Shown here piece by piece: positions 34,503 through 43,307 of a stretch of DNA of 64,000 bases; positions within the stretch are counted from its first letter, which is position 1, and each line of letters starts with the position of its first letter. The notes below the pieces were generated by a model, which saw nothing but the letters and a program-made list of their open reading frames with translations, was not told the origin of the DNA and searched no databases. The DNA comes from SOJA01 sp964598485. GTDB lineage: Archaea > Thermoproteota > Bathyarchaeia > Bathyarchaeales > Bathycorpusculaceae. Made by a program: the position numbers and the translations under genes. Location: contig CAZRCD010000001.1 of assembly GCA_964598485.1 (NCBI GenBank), positions 434,001 through 498,000 of the forward strand, in the 5' to 3' direction.

Positions 34503-35879
34503 TTGAGTAAGAAGATTGGTGATAAACAGTTACAAAGCATCCTCTTCGAATCTCCGAAAGAAATAGCGGAACTACTAAGATCCGCTGCCCATCCAGCAAG
34601 GATACAAATACTAGCACTACTCTTACGAGAAGAACATGAATTTTCCAAATTAATGCAACACACAGAACTATCAAAAACAGCTCTAGCCAACCACCTGAAC
34701 CTACTGATGAAAAAAGGCCTTGTCAAAAGGGTTGCCAGAGGAGAATACACCCTAACAACTGATGGTAAGGAACTATTAAACGCCGCAGCAGCGACGTATA
34801 AAGATTCTACTCGGAGAGAGGAAGAGAGACGCGAGCTTCTATTCAGAAGTTACACCAAAGGCTTGATTGAGGGAAAAAGGTTGAATAAGAAAGTAATAAG
34901 CAAAAAAGTTGAGTACCTGCCATGTTGGCTTTCCTACACTGGCGCGATGGCCGGATCACTAAGAGCGTTAGGCGTTGACTGTGACACTGTTGATGTAGGT
35001 GGTTACTCTGGTTACGCATTCCTAATCAATGTTGCAAAGGGCGTAACTTGCCCTTCAGGACCAACCGCCGTAACCATTGAAATCTGGAAACAAATGATTA
35101 AGGGAACCGAAAGTCTCGGATGGACAATAGAATCGTATGAGTATCCACATTCTTATCCTGCGAAAGAAGGCAATCCGACAGCTCAGGAAATCGAAATGGC
35201 AAAGAAACTGTTCGAGAAAATCAAACAAGAGATAGACGAAAGAGACAGACCAGTAGTTCTCTGGGGACTAGTCGCACCAGAATACGGAATTGTCAAAGGA
35301 TATGAAGGAAACTCCTACCTAACAAGTACATTCCGAACACTTAATAATCAACCAGAAGAACCCATCAGCTTCTACGACTTGAAAGCCCCCGGTTGCATTG
35401 ATGCTTTATTCTTCCGAGACAAGGTTGAGCAGTATGCTGCCGCAGATGACAGAGAGGCGCTTGAGAGAGCCAACAACTTCGCCGCAGCTACAGTACCGAT
35501 CCGCAACAACTACGTTGGAGGTCCCGCAGCGTTAGGTGAATGGGCGAACGTTCTAGAGAATCTTCCGGAAGAAAAACAAAACTATATGGGTAACAGCTAC
35601 GTTGGCGCCTGTGTCTGTGAAGGGCGATTCATGTGTGCGAAGTTCCTAAACCGCCTTTCAAAGAAATACCCTAGAAAACAATTGAAGCACTTACAAGAAG
35701 CTTCAGAGTGCTACGAGAAAGGCTGGAAGCTCATGGAAGAATTTATGCGAATCTTCCCCTTCAAATTCCAAGGCGAAATGAAACTGAAGGATCGAAAGAA
35801 AGGAGCAGAAATACTAAGGAAAGTTAAGCCATTCGAGGAAGAAGCCATCAAACACATGAAAAAAGCACTCGAAGAATGA
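34503..35879 (+). CDS. ArsR-type HTH fused to a large domain of unknown function
   Basis: A 458-residue protein. Residues 15-85 are a winged helix of ArsR type (AAHPARIQILALLLREEHEF, then LSKTALANHLNLLMKKGLV). Residues 120-458 form a domain with LPCWLSYTGAMAGSLRALG, VGGYSGYAFLINV and repeated Cys motifs (GACVCEGRFMCAKFL). The layout resembles the BtrH-N/papain-like group seen next to HTH domains, but I am not certain. It might sense a ligand directly. The TTG start follows GGTG by eight bases. The DUF362 gene follows 46 bases downstream. Confidence 0.6.
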   Translation: MSKKIGDKQLQSILFESPKEIAELLRSAAHPARIQILALLLREEHEFSKLMQHTELSKTALANHLNLLMKKGLVKRVARGEYTLTTDGKELLNAAAATYKDSTRREEERRELLFRSYTKGLIEGKRLNKKVISKKVEYLPCWLSYTGAMAGSLRALGVDCDTVDVGGYSGYAFLINVAKGVTCPSGPTAVTIEIWKQMIKGTESLGWTIESYEYPHSYPAKEGNPTAQEIEMAKKLFEKIKQEIDERDRPVVLWGLVAPEYGIVKGYEGNSYLTSTFRTLNNQPEEPISFYDLKAPGCIDALFFRDKVEQYAAADDREALERANNFAAATVPIRNNYVGGPAALGEWANVLENLPEEKQNYMGNSYVGACVCEGRFMCAKFLNRLSKKYPRKQLKHLQEASECYEKGWKLMEEFMRIFPFKFQGEMKLKDRKKGAEILRKVKPFEEEAIKHMKKALEE

Positions 35880-35925
35880 GCCGTTAGAAAGATGAAGATG
35901 CAATGCCCATGTATAATGGTTTAAG

Positions 35926-36816
35926 GTGGCAAGTGTGGTATCAAAGGTTGCTATAGTTGAATTCAATGGAGATCTTCAAAAATCTCTTAAACAAGCGCTC
36001 AAACTTATCGGAAACATAGACGACTTGAACACAAAGAAGAGAACTGTCGTCATCAAAGTAGGAGTCTTCAATCATAAAGCAGAAACTCACTCCACAGTCA
36101 ACGTAGTTAATGCAATCATTAACAGCTTCAACCAGACCCCACAGATTTTCCTTGCTGAATCAGACAACTACAAGGGAACGGGCACAGAAAGGCTTCAAAT
36201 CTAGAAGAATCTCTTCACCGAAAGAGTTGTGCCCTTCAATCTCTCAGACGACCCTAACACCAGAAAAGTCAAAGTAACCGATGAAGAAATAGGCTTCTCG
36301 CATATACTCTTTAAACCAAACGTCCTCGTAAGCACACATGTGCTACGCACATTTGAGAAAGGAAGTATTTTGAAAAACCTCCTAGGCTTGATCCCGGACG
36401 CGAAAAAAGCAAGGTTCCACAAGAAGCTGGAGACAGCCCTCCTCGACGCCTATGAAGCAATAGGTGGAATAGACCTCGCTGTCCTAGATGGCACATACAC
36501 TTATCGCGGAGCAGGAGCTAACCCACATGTTGGACCAGACAGCACTCGGTACAGAATAGAAACTAACATCCTCTTGGTTGGAAGAGACGCAGTCGCCGTA
36601 GAAGCAGTTGGAGCAGCTCTTGTTGGCTTGGATCCTGAGAAAATGCCACTGATACAAGAAGCAATGAACAGACATCTTGGGGAAGGGGATGTTGAAAAAA
36701 TCGAGGTCGTAGGAACTTCCTTCGAAAGCCTCAAAGAAAAAGCGAAGTCACCAACCGTGATTCATCATGCTTCACACCAGCCAACCATTCAGCAAAAACC
36801 AGTTCTAACACGTTAA
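35926..36816 (+). CDS. DUF362-family protein interrupted by an in-frame TAG
   Basis: One 297-codon frame runs from a GTG at 35926 to 36816 with a single TAG at 36202-36204 (codon 93). Both halves belong to one DUF362-like protein: KRTVVIKVGVFNHKAETHST near residue 43, then after the stop KNLFTERVVPFNLSDDP, FKPNVLVSTHVLRTFEKGSILKN and LAVLDGTYTYRGAGANPHVG. DUF362 proteins are often iron-sulfur or unknown; no cluster cysteines are present here. A GTG at 35935 has better spacing to AGGTGG. The TAG may be a nonsense change (for example from TGG), a sequencing error, or a recoded codon. If not read through, the gene is broken. Confidence 0.72.
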
Positions 36817-36909
36817 AACGCGCGCACAGCGAAAAGCCTCGAGCCTCAATTTGCAACACAAGCCCCATCAACGCAACAGAACCTTCCAACGGAAAACCTC
36901 CAATTCAAC

Positions 36910-36925
36910 CTATATATAAGGGGGG
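36910..36925 (+). promoter_or_regulatory. Strong TATA element CTATATATAAGGGGGG, copy 2
   Basis: The first 15 bases are identical to the element at 34280. Downstream on this strand I see no convincing gene; it points into the antisense of a tiny basic-protein gene. It may drive a small RNA or an antisense transcript. Confidence 0.5.
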
Positions 36926-37023
36926 TCTAGACACACAGAGAACAAGACAGAATCCTCAAGACAAAAACGTTGCTTGAACTTGGCAATAGATCTAGTTCCG
37001 CGCACACTCGCGCCATTGAAAAC

Positions 37024-37197
37024 CTATTTCCGTTTACTACGGCTTTTCTTCATTAATTTGCGTTTGTGTTCACCCATTTCATTCAGCTTTTTCATCCACG
37101 CACCTCTAACATATAAGGCTCCAACGCCCGGCTCAACAATCCCCCCTAAGCCAACAGTTTTACGCTTCCTTTTCTTCCGTGACTTCTTACGAGGCAC
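37024..37197 (-). CDS. Tiny Lys/Arg-rich protein in the PolD large-subunit run
   Basis: A 57-residue protein, too short for many gene callers. It begins MPRKKSRKKRKRKTVGLGG and ends KLMKKSRSKRK, with about 24 Lys/Arg residues around a short apolar middle (IVEPGVGALYV, then RGAWMKKLNE). The GTG start lies six bases after GGTGA, and that GGTGA contains the stop of the wHTH gene, so translation is coupled. Charge suggests contact with DNA, RNA or the ribosome (inference). I recognise no family. Confidence 0.6.
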   Translation of the reverse strand: MPRKKSRKKRKRKTVGLGGIVEPGVGALYVRGAWMKKLNEMGEHKRKLMKKSRSKRK

Positions 37198-37203
37198 GCC
37201 ATC

Positions 37204-37470
37204 TCACCACTCTAACCTCTTTTGCCCTAAGCCCGTAAGCATCCAGACCGACGGCCTACTCCCTTTCCGTTGAACTAAACCCCTTGCCTCTAAAAGCTTC
37301 AGATGGTGCATAACAACTCCATAATGTAGCCTCGCCTTTTTCGCAATGGTTTTAGCGTCAGCGGAAACGCTCTCCAAAGCATCTAATACGACGGTTCTAG
37401 CCCGCAAACCAGGTTTCACATTCCTAAAGTCAACTAAGTAAGCATTAGGGTGATAAACTTCCTTAATCAT
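37204..37470 (-). CDS. Winged-helix DNA-binding protein
   Basis: An 88-residue ArsR-like winged helix: ARTVVLDALESVSADAKTIA, then KKARLHYGVVMHHLKLLEARGLV and a wing VQRKGSRPSVWMLT. I use the ATG at 37470; the frame extends three codons to a TTG. It lies 47 bases after the PolD large-subunit gene and overlaps the ribosome site of the basic protein, so the three probably form one operon. Confidence 0.8.
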   Translation of the reverse strand: MIKEVYHPNAYLVDFRNVKPGLRARTVVLDALESVSADAKTIAKKARLHYGVVMHHLKLLEARGLVQRKGSRPSVWMLTGLGQKRLEW

Positions 37471-37517
37471 ACGCACCAAAAATCATTATGTATCCATGCA
37501 TAAAAAAGGTTTCACCC

Positions 37518-40500
37518 CTAAACAAAGTCCACTAGGCTAATTTGCTTAGGCTTATTACCATCAAACAAAGAGTCAATCTCGTCTCTGACAAGCAAAATCC
37601 TTTGAGCATAATACTGTGGCAACCCATATTTTTCGATCAAATGCTCCGCAGCATCTATGTATTTTTCTATTCCACCTCGATAGACAGTCAAGGTTAGTGC
37701 CCCACCACATCCTGGACATTTACCACGAAGCGGCAAACGTCGAAAACGTCTATTACATGACTTGCACCTAAAGCTTTGCGTCGAAAAGGCTCGAAGGTTC
37801 CCAGCAATATCTCTGATAAAATGGGTAGTCAAAACTTTTAAGGCTACTTCTTTAGCGTCAACAGCTTCAATCTTCTCAGCTAAGTCAAGCTGACTTTTCA
37901 GCTTTTCAATCATTGTCTTAAACCGCTTATAGGAACTCTCGTGATTCCCAGCATTGATGTTCGAAACAGGTGTCGTGTAACTAAAACCTTCAAACTGCGC
38001 CTCTGTTCCGAGCCTATACTCAATCAAGTCTATGAGACGGTTGACATGTCTGGCTTCCACGTTTTCCCAAGTCTTTTCATAAAACTCAACTGGGTAAGCA
38101 CAAGCAACATCAACAGCATGAGCCTGTCTCTGCACCTCTTTCGTATTAACCACAGGCATCAAAAGCAGCGGAGCATCCATTATCCCACCTATCTGTGCAG
38201 GCAAATATTCACGAGAAAAGTTAAGCAAAGTATCCAATGCAAGCATTAACGCGTCTTCGTCGCCATCACAATCCCTCCTCTTGGCTGAATGCCAAACTGG
38301 ATGAGCATAACAGACACTCAAGCTTGTGAAGCCCACGATACGCCCTAAAATGCCCACACAAGTGTGAGGAGCCAAACCAACAACCAAACGCCCCACAAGA
38401 TCTTCCGCATTCTTAACATTGTAGTAAGGCGAAAGACCATAAACCCTTGTCAGAAGCTCGTCAATGAAGTTTGCAACCCGTATGAAGTACTCCGCACATC
38501 TCCTAGGAACAACAACATCTTGAATTTTAAGTTCGCATATCTGACTTGCATTCGTTAAGGGTGCACCATTAACATCGTAAGTGTAGCCAAGCTGCCCAAG
38601 CTTCTCAACCGAAACTCCAATTTCAGAAGACTTAAAATGTGTCAAAGGAGCATTCGTAGCATCAAAACGAATCGTCCCATCCTTATAAACTGACAAATCA
38701 TATTTCACACGTAAAACACCCTTTTCAATAATCTCCGGAGTCTTTGACTCATTAATTAAGCCCTTTACACCCTTCAAAATCTTCGGAACGGAAACACCCA
38801 GACTGGTTCTTGCGTTTTCAAGGAGTTCTTTAAAGTTGATAGGTTGTTTTTGAGATGACTTGGCGGAGACTTTACAGACTGGGCATGAATCGGCCTTTAA
38901 GCTTCTGCCACATCTAGGACAAACCTTCTCAAGAATGGTTGTGGCACCACACGCCGGACACTTTATCCTAAGAGTATAAGTTTTACAAACCGGGCACTTA
39001 CGCTTAACAACCTCCACGAAGACTGGTTCTCGCTTAGCCGCCTCAACAATGTCTCTTCGAGAACCACCAGCTAAACCGACTGGAAAGAGTACGTGCACAA
39101 GGGGCTTCATCTCGCGCCTTTTCGCTTTTTCAGGCCGCCCCATCCGGGCACCCACAAAGGTAGGAGCCTTCTCTCTAACAGGCACGCCGGACAGCATCTC
39201 AACGGCTTCTAAGACAGATTCAGCAGAAGAAAAATCTACGTTCGAAGTATCATAACCTAGGCAAAACGCAAACGCATGCGCATCATCATCTTCAACAACG
39301 ATTTTGTCATTTAAAACCTTGTGAGGCAAGTAGATTGTTTCCATGGTTTTTTTGAGGTTTGACTCCGCTTTTCCAACAATCCTGCGAACAAAACCATCTG
39401 TACATATTATTTCTGAATTAACAAGCCATGTTCTCAACAGTTCAAGCTCTTCAAGTGAGGCAAGATTTGACCAGAAAAACGTGAAGGATGGATGGAGGGG
39501 CACGTGTAAGGTTGACGATAGAGCTATTGCTTCGCTGCTGTTGGGCTTATCGACAAACGGGCTTTCCAAAAAACTTTTCAGTCTTTCCAGTGGAATCTTA
39601 GTGATCTCAGCTACCTTCTCAAAATCTCCATTGAACTCTTCCCTTGCAGTTTTCTTCAAGTCCTCAACCCACCACTCCTCAACATACCCAGAAGGCGCAA
39701 GAGGCTTGCTATTATACAAAAAGTCTCCAAAACTGATCAATATGTCGCCTAGAAACAAAATTTTCTCAATCTTATTTTTTATCTCGCTAAAGTTCTCAAC
39801 TGAAACCCGAACAACCGAACCACCCTTCAACCTAACGATCGGAAGCTCTATCGCATCAACCGGAACCACAACACCACCCTTTCCCGGAAGCTCCAAGCGC
39901 AATTGCGTACCCGCAGCTAGAAAACCTTGAAGCACAGACATGGTTGCTGGATGGATGCCCACAGCCGCCAAGCCTGTGTTCCGTGCCCTACCATATCTTA
40001 AGCGGAAGCCGCCTCGTCTGGATGGAAATGAAAAAATTGGGCGGCCAGCAATAACGTCTTTCATGAACCCAGCAGATTTTTTCTCATTAGATATCTGTTG
40101 GACTTCTTTGAGCCAATCCCAGCCTTGAATCCCCAGTTTTTCTATGATCGCCCAAACCTTTGAGGACCGCCCCACAATTCCATCGTTTACAACGCGTAAG
40201 GCTCCACCTCTAACACGATTTGTTTCTATGCGCGGAAGATTCCGAAAAGAAGAAACCTCCACGGGATCAGACGCCGTACCCGTTACTTCCACTGGTAACC
40301 ATTGAAGCGGCTTCCGCAATTCCTCATCTGAAACATGGTATTGAAAGCGGCTTACAGAACGTTCGTAAAGCCTTGCCTCCTCAATGAACCGTGCGATTTC
40401 CTCTTCTGTAGGCTTGTAGCGATCAAGCCCAAGCAGTCTCCGCACAAAATCTCCAATCACCAGCGTCAAAGCTTGATCTGTCCCACCAGCAGAACGTATG

Positions 40501-40934
40501 GGACCAGCAAAATAAATTGCAAGATACTTTGTTCGGTCTTTGTTGGTTTTGATTTTCACATGCGCTACCCCTTGTAAGGGTGCGGCGGTAAGTCCCTCTG
40601 TAAGAATTGCCAGTGCTGTTCGTACGGCTTGTTCCGCTGCAGCTTCAGGCTCCATATGCCCAAACTTGCCATAGACAATTTCTTCTGCGATTTTAAAGGC
40701 TAATTCTTCCCTTGGAAGTTTGGTGCTCAATTCTCTGATGCTTTCAGCAACTCCCTTCGGTCCAACAAGTCCCTCTACAAGGTCAGCCAAGTCTTTTGCA
40801 AGGTTACATTCAGGTGTAAATGCTGGATCAAGCCCCTTTTCCCTAGCCTTTCTGCTTACGACATACAAATGTTCAAGTTTGATTTCTAGGCTTCCAACAT
40901 ATTGTTTATATGCATCACTCATCTCACTGTTCAA
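37518..40934 (-). CDS. polC: DNA polymerase D large subunit DP2
   Basis: The catalytic subunit of the archaeal replicative polymerase PolD (1138 residues). The two-barrel active site carries RRDCDGDEDALML near residue 886, with the paired Asp of DCDGD as metal ligands; most homologues have RRNCDGD. Several zinc modules are seen: CPVCKTYTLRIKCPAC near 650, CPRCGRSLKADSCPVC near 680 and CKSCNRRF...CPGC near the end. The active-site segment, a known intein insertion point, has no intein. I place the start at the TTG at 40934, six bases after GGAGG; the frame extends ten codons further. The DP1 gene lies about 12 kb away. Confidence 0.97.
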   Translation of the reverse strand: MNSEMSDAYKQYVGSLEIKLEHLYVVSRKAREKGLDPAFTPECNLAKDLADLVEGLVGPKGVAESIRELSTKLPREELAFKIAEEIVYGKFGHMEPEAAAEQAVRTALAILTEGLTAAPLQGVAHVKIKTNKDRTKYLAIYFAGPIRSAGGTDQALTLVIGDFVRRLLGLDRYKPTEEEIARFIEEARLYERSVSRFQYHVSDEELRKPLQWLPVEVTGTASDPVEVSSFRNLPRIETNRVRGGALRVVNDGIVGRSSKVWAIIEKLGIQGWDWLKEVQQISNEKKSAGFMKDVIAGRPIFSFPSRRGGFRLRYGRARNTGLAAVGIHPATMSVLQGFLAAGTQLRLELPGKGGVVVPVDAIELPIVRLKGGSVVRVSVENFSEIKNKIEKILFLGDILISFGDFLYNSKPLAPSGYVEEWWVEDLKKTAREEFNGDFEKVAEITKIPLERLKSFLESPFVDKPNSSEAIALSSTLHVPLHPSFTFFWSNLASLEELELLRTWLVNSEIICTDGFVRRIVGKAESNLKKTMETIYLPHKVLNDKIVVEDDDAHAFAFCLGYDTSNVDFSSAESVLEAVEMLSGVPVREKAPTFVGARMGRPEKAKRREMKPLVHVLFPVGLAGGSRRDIVEAAKREPVFVEVVKRKCPVCKTYTLRIKCPACGATTILEKVCPRCGRSLKADSCPVCKVSAKSSQKQPINFKELLENARTSLGVSVPKILKGVKGLINESKTPEIIEKGVLRVKYDLSVYKDGTIRFDATNAPLTHFKSSEIGVSVEKLGQLGYTYDVNGAPLTNASQICELKIQDVVVPRRCAEYFIRVANFIDELLTRVYGLSPYYNVKNAEDLVGRLVVGLAPHTCVGILGRIVGFTSLSVCYAHPVWHSAKRRDCDGDEDALMLALDTLLNFSREYLPAQIGGIMDAPLLLMPVVNTKEVQRQAHAVDVACAYPVEFYEKTWENVEARHVNRLIDLIEYRLGTEAQFEGFSYTTPVSNINAGNHESSYKRFKTMIEKLKSQLDLAEKIEAVDAKEVALKVLTTHFIRDIAGNLRAFSTQSFRCKSCNRRFRRLPLRGKCPGCGGALTLTVYRGGIEKYIDAAEHLIEKYGLPQYYAQRILLVRDEIDSLFDGNKPKQISLVDFV

Positions 40935-41018
40935 GCTGTGCCTCCGCACTCTTGTACCTGTCAAGGTTTATTTTGGTTTTCTGACACAAACAAATCAAAA
41001 GCTAGTGTTGCTAGGATT

Positions 41019-41330
41019 TTATTTCGTGTGAATTCTACATAAAAACAGTGTAGACCACTTCTCTTTCGAGCGACCAGTTGCCTTCTGATACGCCTCTTTC
41101 GCTTTCTTGCTTCTTTTTTCAACGCATTCTCTGCAGTGCACATGTCTCAAATCAGACGGCCCATCACATAAACCACAATTTAATATCAGAACTTCACCTA
41201 AACCTCTCAATGTTGTCCACGCATACTCACACTCATCATAGTGAGGCTCAAAATCTGGCCAAACATCATAAAGAGCTTCATTTCCTAAAATTTTCTTTAA
41301 CGAACTGAAATAGTTTTCAAAGGCTGTCAA
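41019..41330 (-). CDS. Small Cys/His-rich protein, unknown
   Basis: A 103-residue protein with CGLCDGPSDLRHVHCREC near residue 52, a likely zinc site, and a Trp/Tyr-rich acidic N-terminal half (YDVWPDFEPHYDECEYAW). No family is recognised. The TTG start is five bases after the GGGP synthase stop, so translation may be coupled. Coding status rests on the cysteine pattern and placement. Confidence 0.6.
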   Translation of the reverse strand: MTAFENYFSSLKKILGNEALYDVWPDFEPHYDECEYAWTTLRGLGEVLILNCGLCDGPSDLRHVHCRECVEKRSKKAKEAYQKATGRSKEKWSTLFLCRIHTK

Positions 41331-41335
41331 GTGTT

Positions 41336-42088
41336 TTACGCCTTACGGCCTCTTATGCCCTGGATGATCTCAGAAACCTTTCGTGTAACCTTAGTGTTTT
41401 CCACGACGTTGCCAGTAACGATTATGTCTGCTCCAGCAGATGCTGCAGTCAACGCTTGTCTTCTAGACTTTATGCCCCCTCCAACAACTAAGGGAACATG
41501 TATACACTGTTTAACGATACGAATCATTTCTGGAGGAACAGGTTTTTTGGCGCCTGAACCTGCCTCCAAATATATGAAGCGCATACCTAGATATTGACCT
41601 GCTAGGGCGTGAGCCACAGCGAGTTTAGGTTTGTCGTATGGCACTGGGACTGCTTTACCCACCACACCTGCAGTGCCACCGTCGCCAATAATAATGTATC
41701 CGAGAGGAATAGGTTCTAGACCGTATTTTTTGACAAGCGGAGCGCCTAATATCTGCGCACCTATCAGAAAGTACGGATCGACAGAGTTTAAGAGAGACAT
41801 AAACCATATGGCGTCAGCATGTCGACTTATACCTGTCACATTGTTTGGGAAAAGGATCACTGGAACCTCTACAGTGTGTTTAACAGCCTTAATCACGTTG
41901 TCAAGATGTGTTGTTGAAACAAACGTTGACCCTCCTATCATTATGGCTGAGGTTCCGCTTGATTTTGCCTTACGCGCAATTCTTGAAGCTTGTGGAGGTG
42001 TTGCCTTTTCAGGGTCTATCAGAGTTATGTGAATAGCGCCTTCAGATTCGATTTTTTCAAGCAGATACTTTTCAACAGAGCCAACCAT
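41336..42088 (-). CDS. Geranylgeranylglyceryl phosphate synthase
   Basis: A 250-residue TIM-barrel enzyme that forms the first ether bond of archaeal lipids from sn-glycerol 1-phosphate and geranylgeranyl diphosphate. It has HITLIDPEKATP near residue 20, SAIMIGGST near 46, FIYLEAGSGAKKPVP near 172 and VVGGGIKS near 202, the phosphate-binding loops. I take the ATG at 42088, four bases after AGGTTGAT. It lies ten bases after elf1 on the same strand. Confidence 0.95.
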   Translation of the reverse strand: MVGSVEKYLLEKIESEGAIHITLIDPEKATPPQASRIARKAKSSGTSAIMIGGSTFVSTTHLDNVIKAVKHTVEVPVILFPNNVTGISRHADAIWFMSLLNSVDPYFLIGAQILGAPLVKKYGLEPIPLGYIIIGDGGTAGVVGKAVPVPYDKPKLAVAHALAGQYLGMRFIYLEAGSGAKKPVPPEMIRIVKQCIHVPLVVGGGIKSRRQALTAASAGADIIVTGNVVENTKVTRKVSEIIQGIRGRKA

Positions 42089-42098
42089 AAAGATCAAC

Positions 42099-42350
42099 CT
42101 AACTGGCTAACACATTCTTAGAGCTTCCATAAACTTTGTCTGTGAACATGCAATAAACATCAACCGCACTCTGTGCAGGCTTAACTTTGAACTCTTCCTT
42201 TGCGCCGCAACTGCCACAACTTACAATAGCTCGATCTTCATCACGAAAAATTTCAACTCTAACCGTTTCCTTTCCACATTTAGGACAAGAGAAAAATTTT
42301 GGCAAATGCTTCTTGGGGATGTGAACGACTTTTCTTCTTCTTCGCCCCAT
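42099..42350 (-). CDS. Elf1-like transcription elongation factor
   Basis: An 83-residue homologue of eukaryotic Elf1. A basic start MGRRRRKVVHIPKKH leads to zinc-binding CPKC near residue 22 and CGSC near 45, and a C-terminal DVYCMFTDKVYG. Elf1 binds RNA polymerase during elongation. It is divergent from nadE. Confidence 0.9.
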   Translation of the reverse strand: MGRRRRKVVHIPKKHLPKFFSCPKCGKETVRVEIFRDEDRAIVSCGSCGAKEEFKVKPAQSAVDVYCMFTDKVYGSSKNVLAS

Positions 42351-42447
42351 ATTTCGAATCCTTCTATGTTCTTAAACTTCATCCTTTCAGTATTTACGTT
42401 TGTCCTTAAATACTTGCCTAAATACTCATAATCAAAGAGGGGCTCAT

Positions 42448-43290
42448 TTGAAGTTAGAACCCACCATTCTAGATTTGGATTGGTCGGAAGTGGAGACAAA
42501 AATAAAGCGGTTCATTAAGGACTACGTGGAAAAGTCCGGAGCAAAAGGAATGGTTTTGGGGTTGTCAGGCGGGATCGATAGTTGTACGGCAGCGGCGCTT
42601 TCTGCTTTAGCGATAGGCGGGGACAAGGTTTTTGGGCTTTTGTTGCCAGAACAAGAAACGTACAACGCTAAAGATGCTAAAGATGCGAAACTTGTTGCTG
42701 AAAAATTCGGATTTGAAACTGAAATGATTGACGCTACATCGACTTTAGAAGCCTTTTACACTTCAACACCCATTTTTCAACCAACAGACAAGATATGCAA
42801 AGGCAACATAAAAGCCCGAGTCAGAATGATCTACGTTTACTATTATGCTAATAGGCTCAGTATGCTTGTCTGTGGCAGCTCAGACAAGTCGGAAACAATG
42901 ATGGGTTACTTTACAAAATGGGGAGACGTTGCAGCAGATATATCACCGTTAATGGATTTGTACAAGATGCAAGTTCGAAAATTAGCTCAGCACATAGGTG
43001 TGCCAAAGGAAATAGTAACAAAACCAGCCTCCCCAGCATTATGGCCTGGACAACTGGCAGAAGAAGAGCTGGGAATAAGATATGAAATCCTTGACCTCAT
43101 CCTCTACGGGCTTGAGCACTTCATGAATACAGAAGAAATAGCCCGACAATTAAGTGTAAAGCAGGAGCTGGTAAACAAAATCAAGCTTAGGTGGCTGTAT
43201 ATGGAACATAAAAGAAGAATGCCACTCACGACAAAAATTCAGTATCGGACGATGGGAGCTGATTTTAGGCTTCCACGCACAAGTCATTAA
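42448..43290 (+). CDS. nadE: NAD+ synthetase
   Basis: A 280-residue ATP pyrophosphatase that amidates nicotinate adenine dinucleotide. The PP-loop is VLGLSGGIDSCTAAALSA near residue 34 and the second ATP site GSSDKSETMMGYFTKWGD near 150. There is no glutaminase domain, so ammonia must come free or from a partner; the nitrilase-family gene 17 bases downstream is a candidate. The TTG at 42448 lies five bases after AGAGGGG; the upstream extension lacks homology. Confidence 0.95.
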   Translation: MKLEPTILDLDWSEVETKIKRFIKDYVEKSGAKGMVLGLSGGIDSCTAAALSALAIGGDKVFGLLLPEQETYNAKDAKDAKLVAEKFGFETEMIDATSTLEAFYTSTPIFQPTDKICKGNIKARVRMIYVYYYANRLSMLVCGSSDKSETMMGYFTKWGDVAADISPLMDLYKMQVRKLAQHIGVPKEIVTKPASPALWPGQLAEEELGIRYEILDLILYGLEHFMNTEEIARQLSVKQELVNKIKLRWLYMEHKRRMPLTTKIQYRTMGADFRLPRTSH

Positions 43291-43307
43291 GTAGAGGAAG
43301 GATTCGG

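Noticed and set aside
36974..37273. 99-codon plus-strand frame after the second TATA element
   Set aside because: It is antisense to the basic-protein and wHTH genes, which have ribosome sites and coding-like composition.
37518..40934. Intein in the PolD large subunit
   Set aside because: The active-site segment RRDCDGDEDA is continuous and total length is normal for an intein-free protein.
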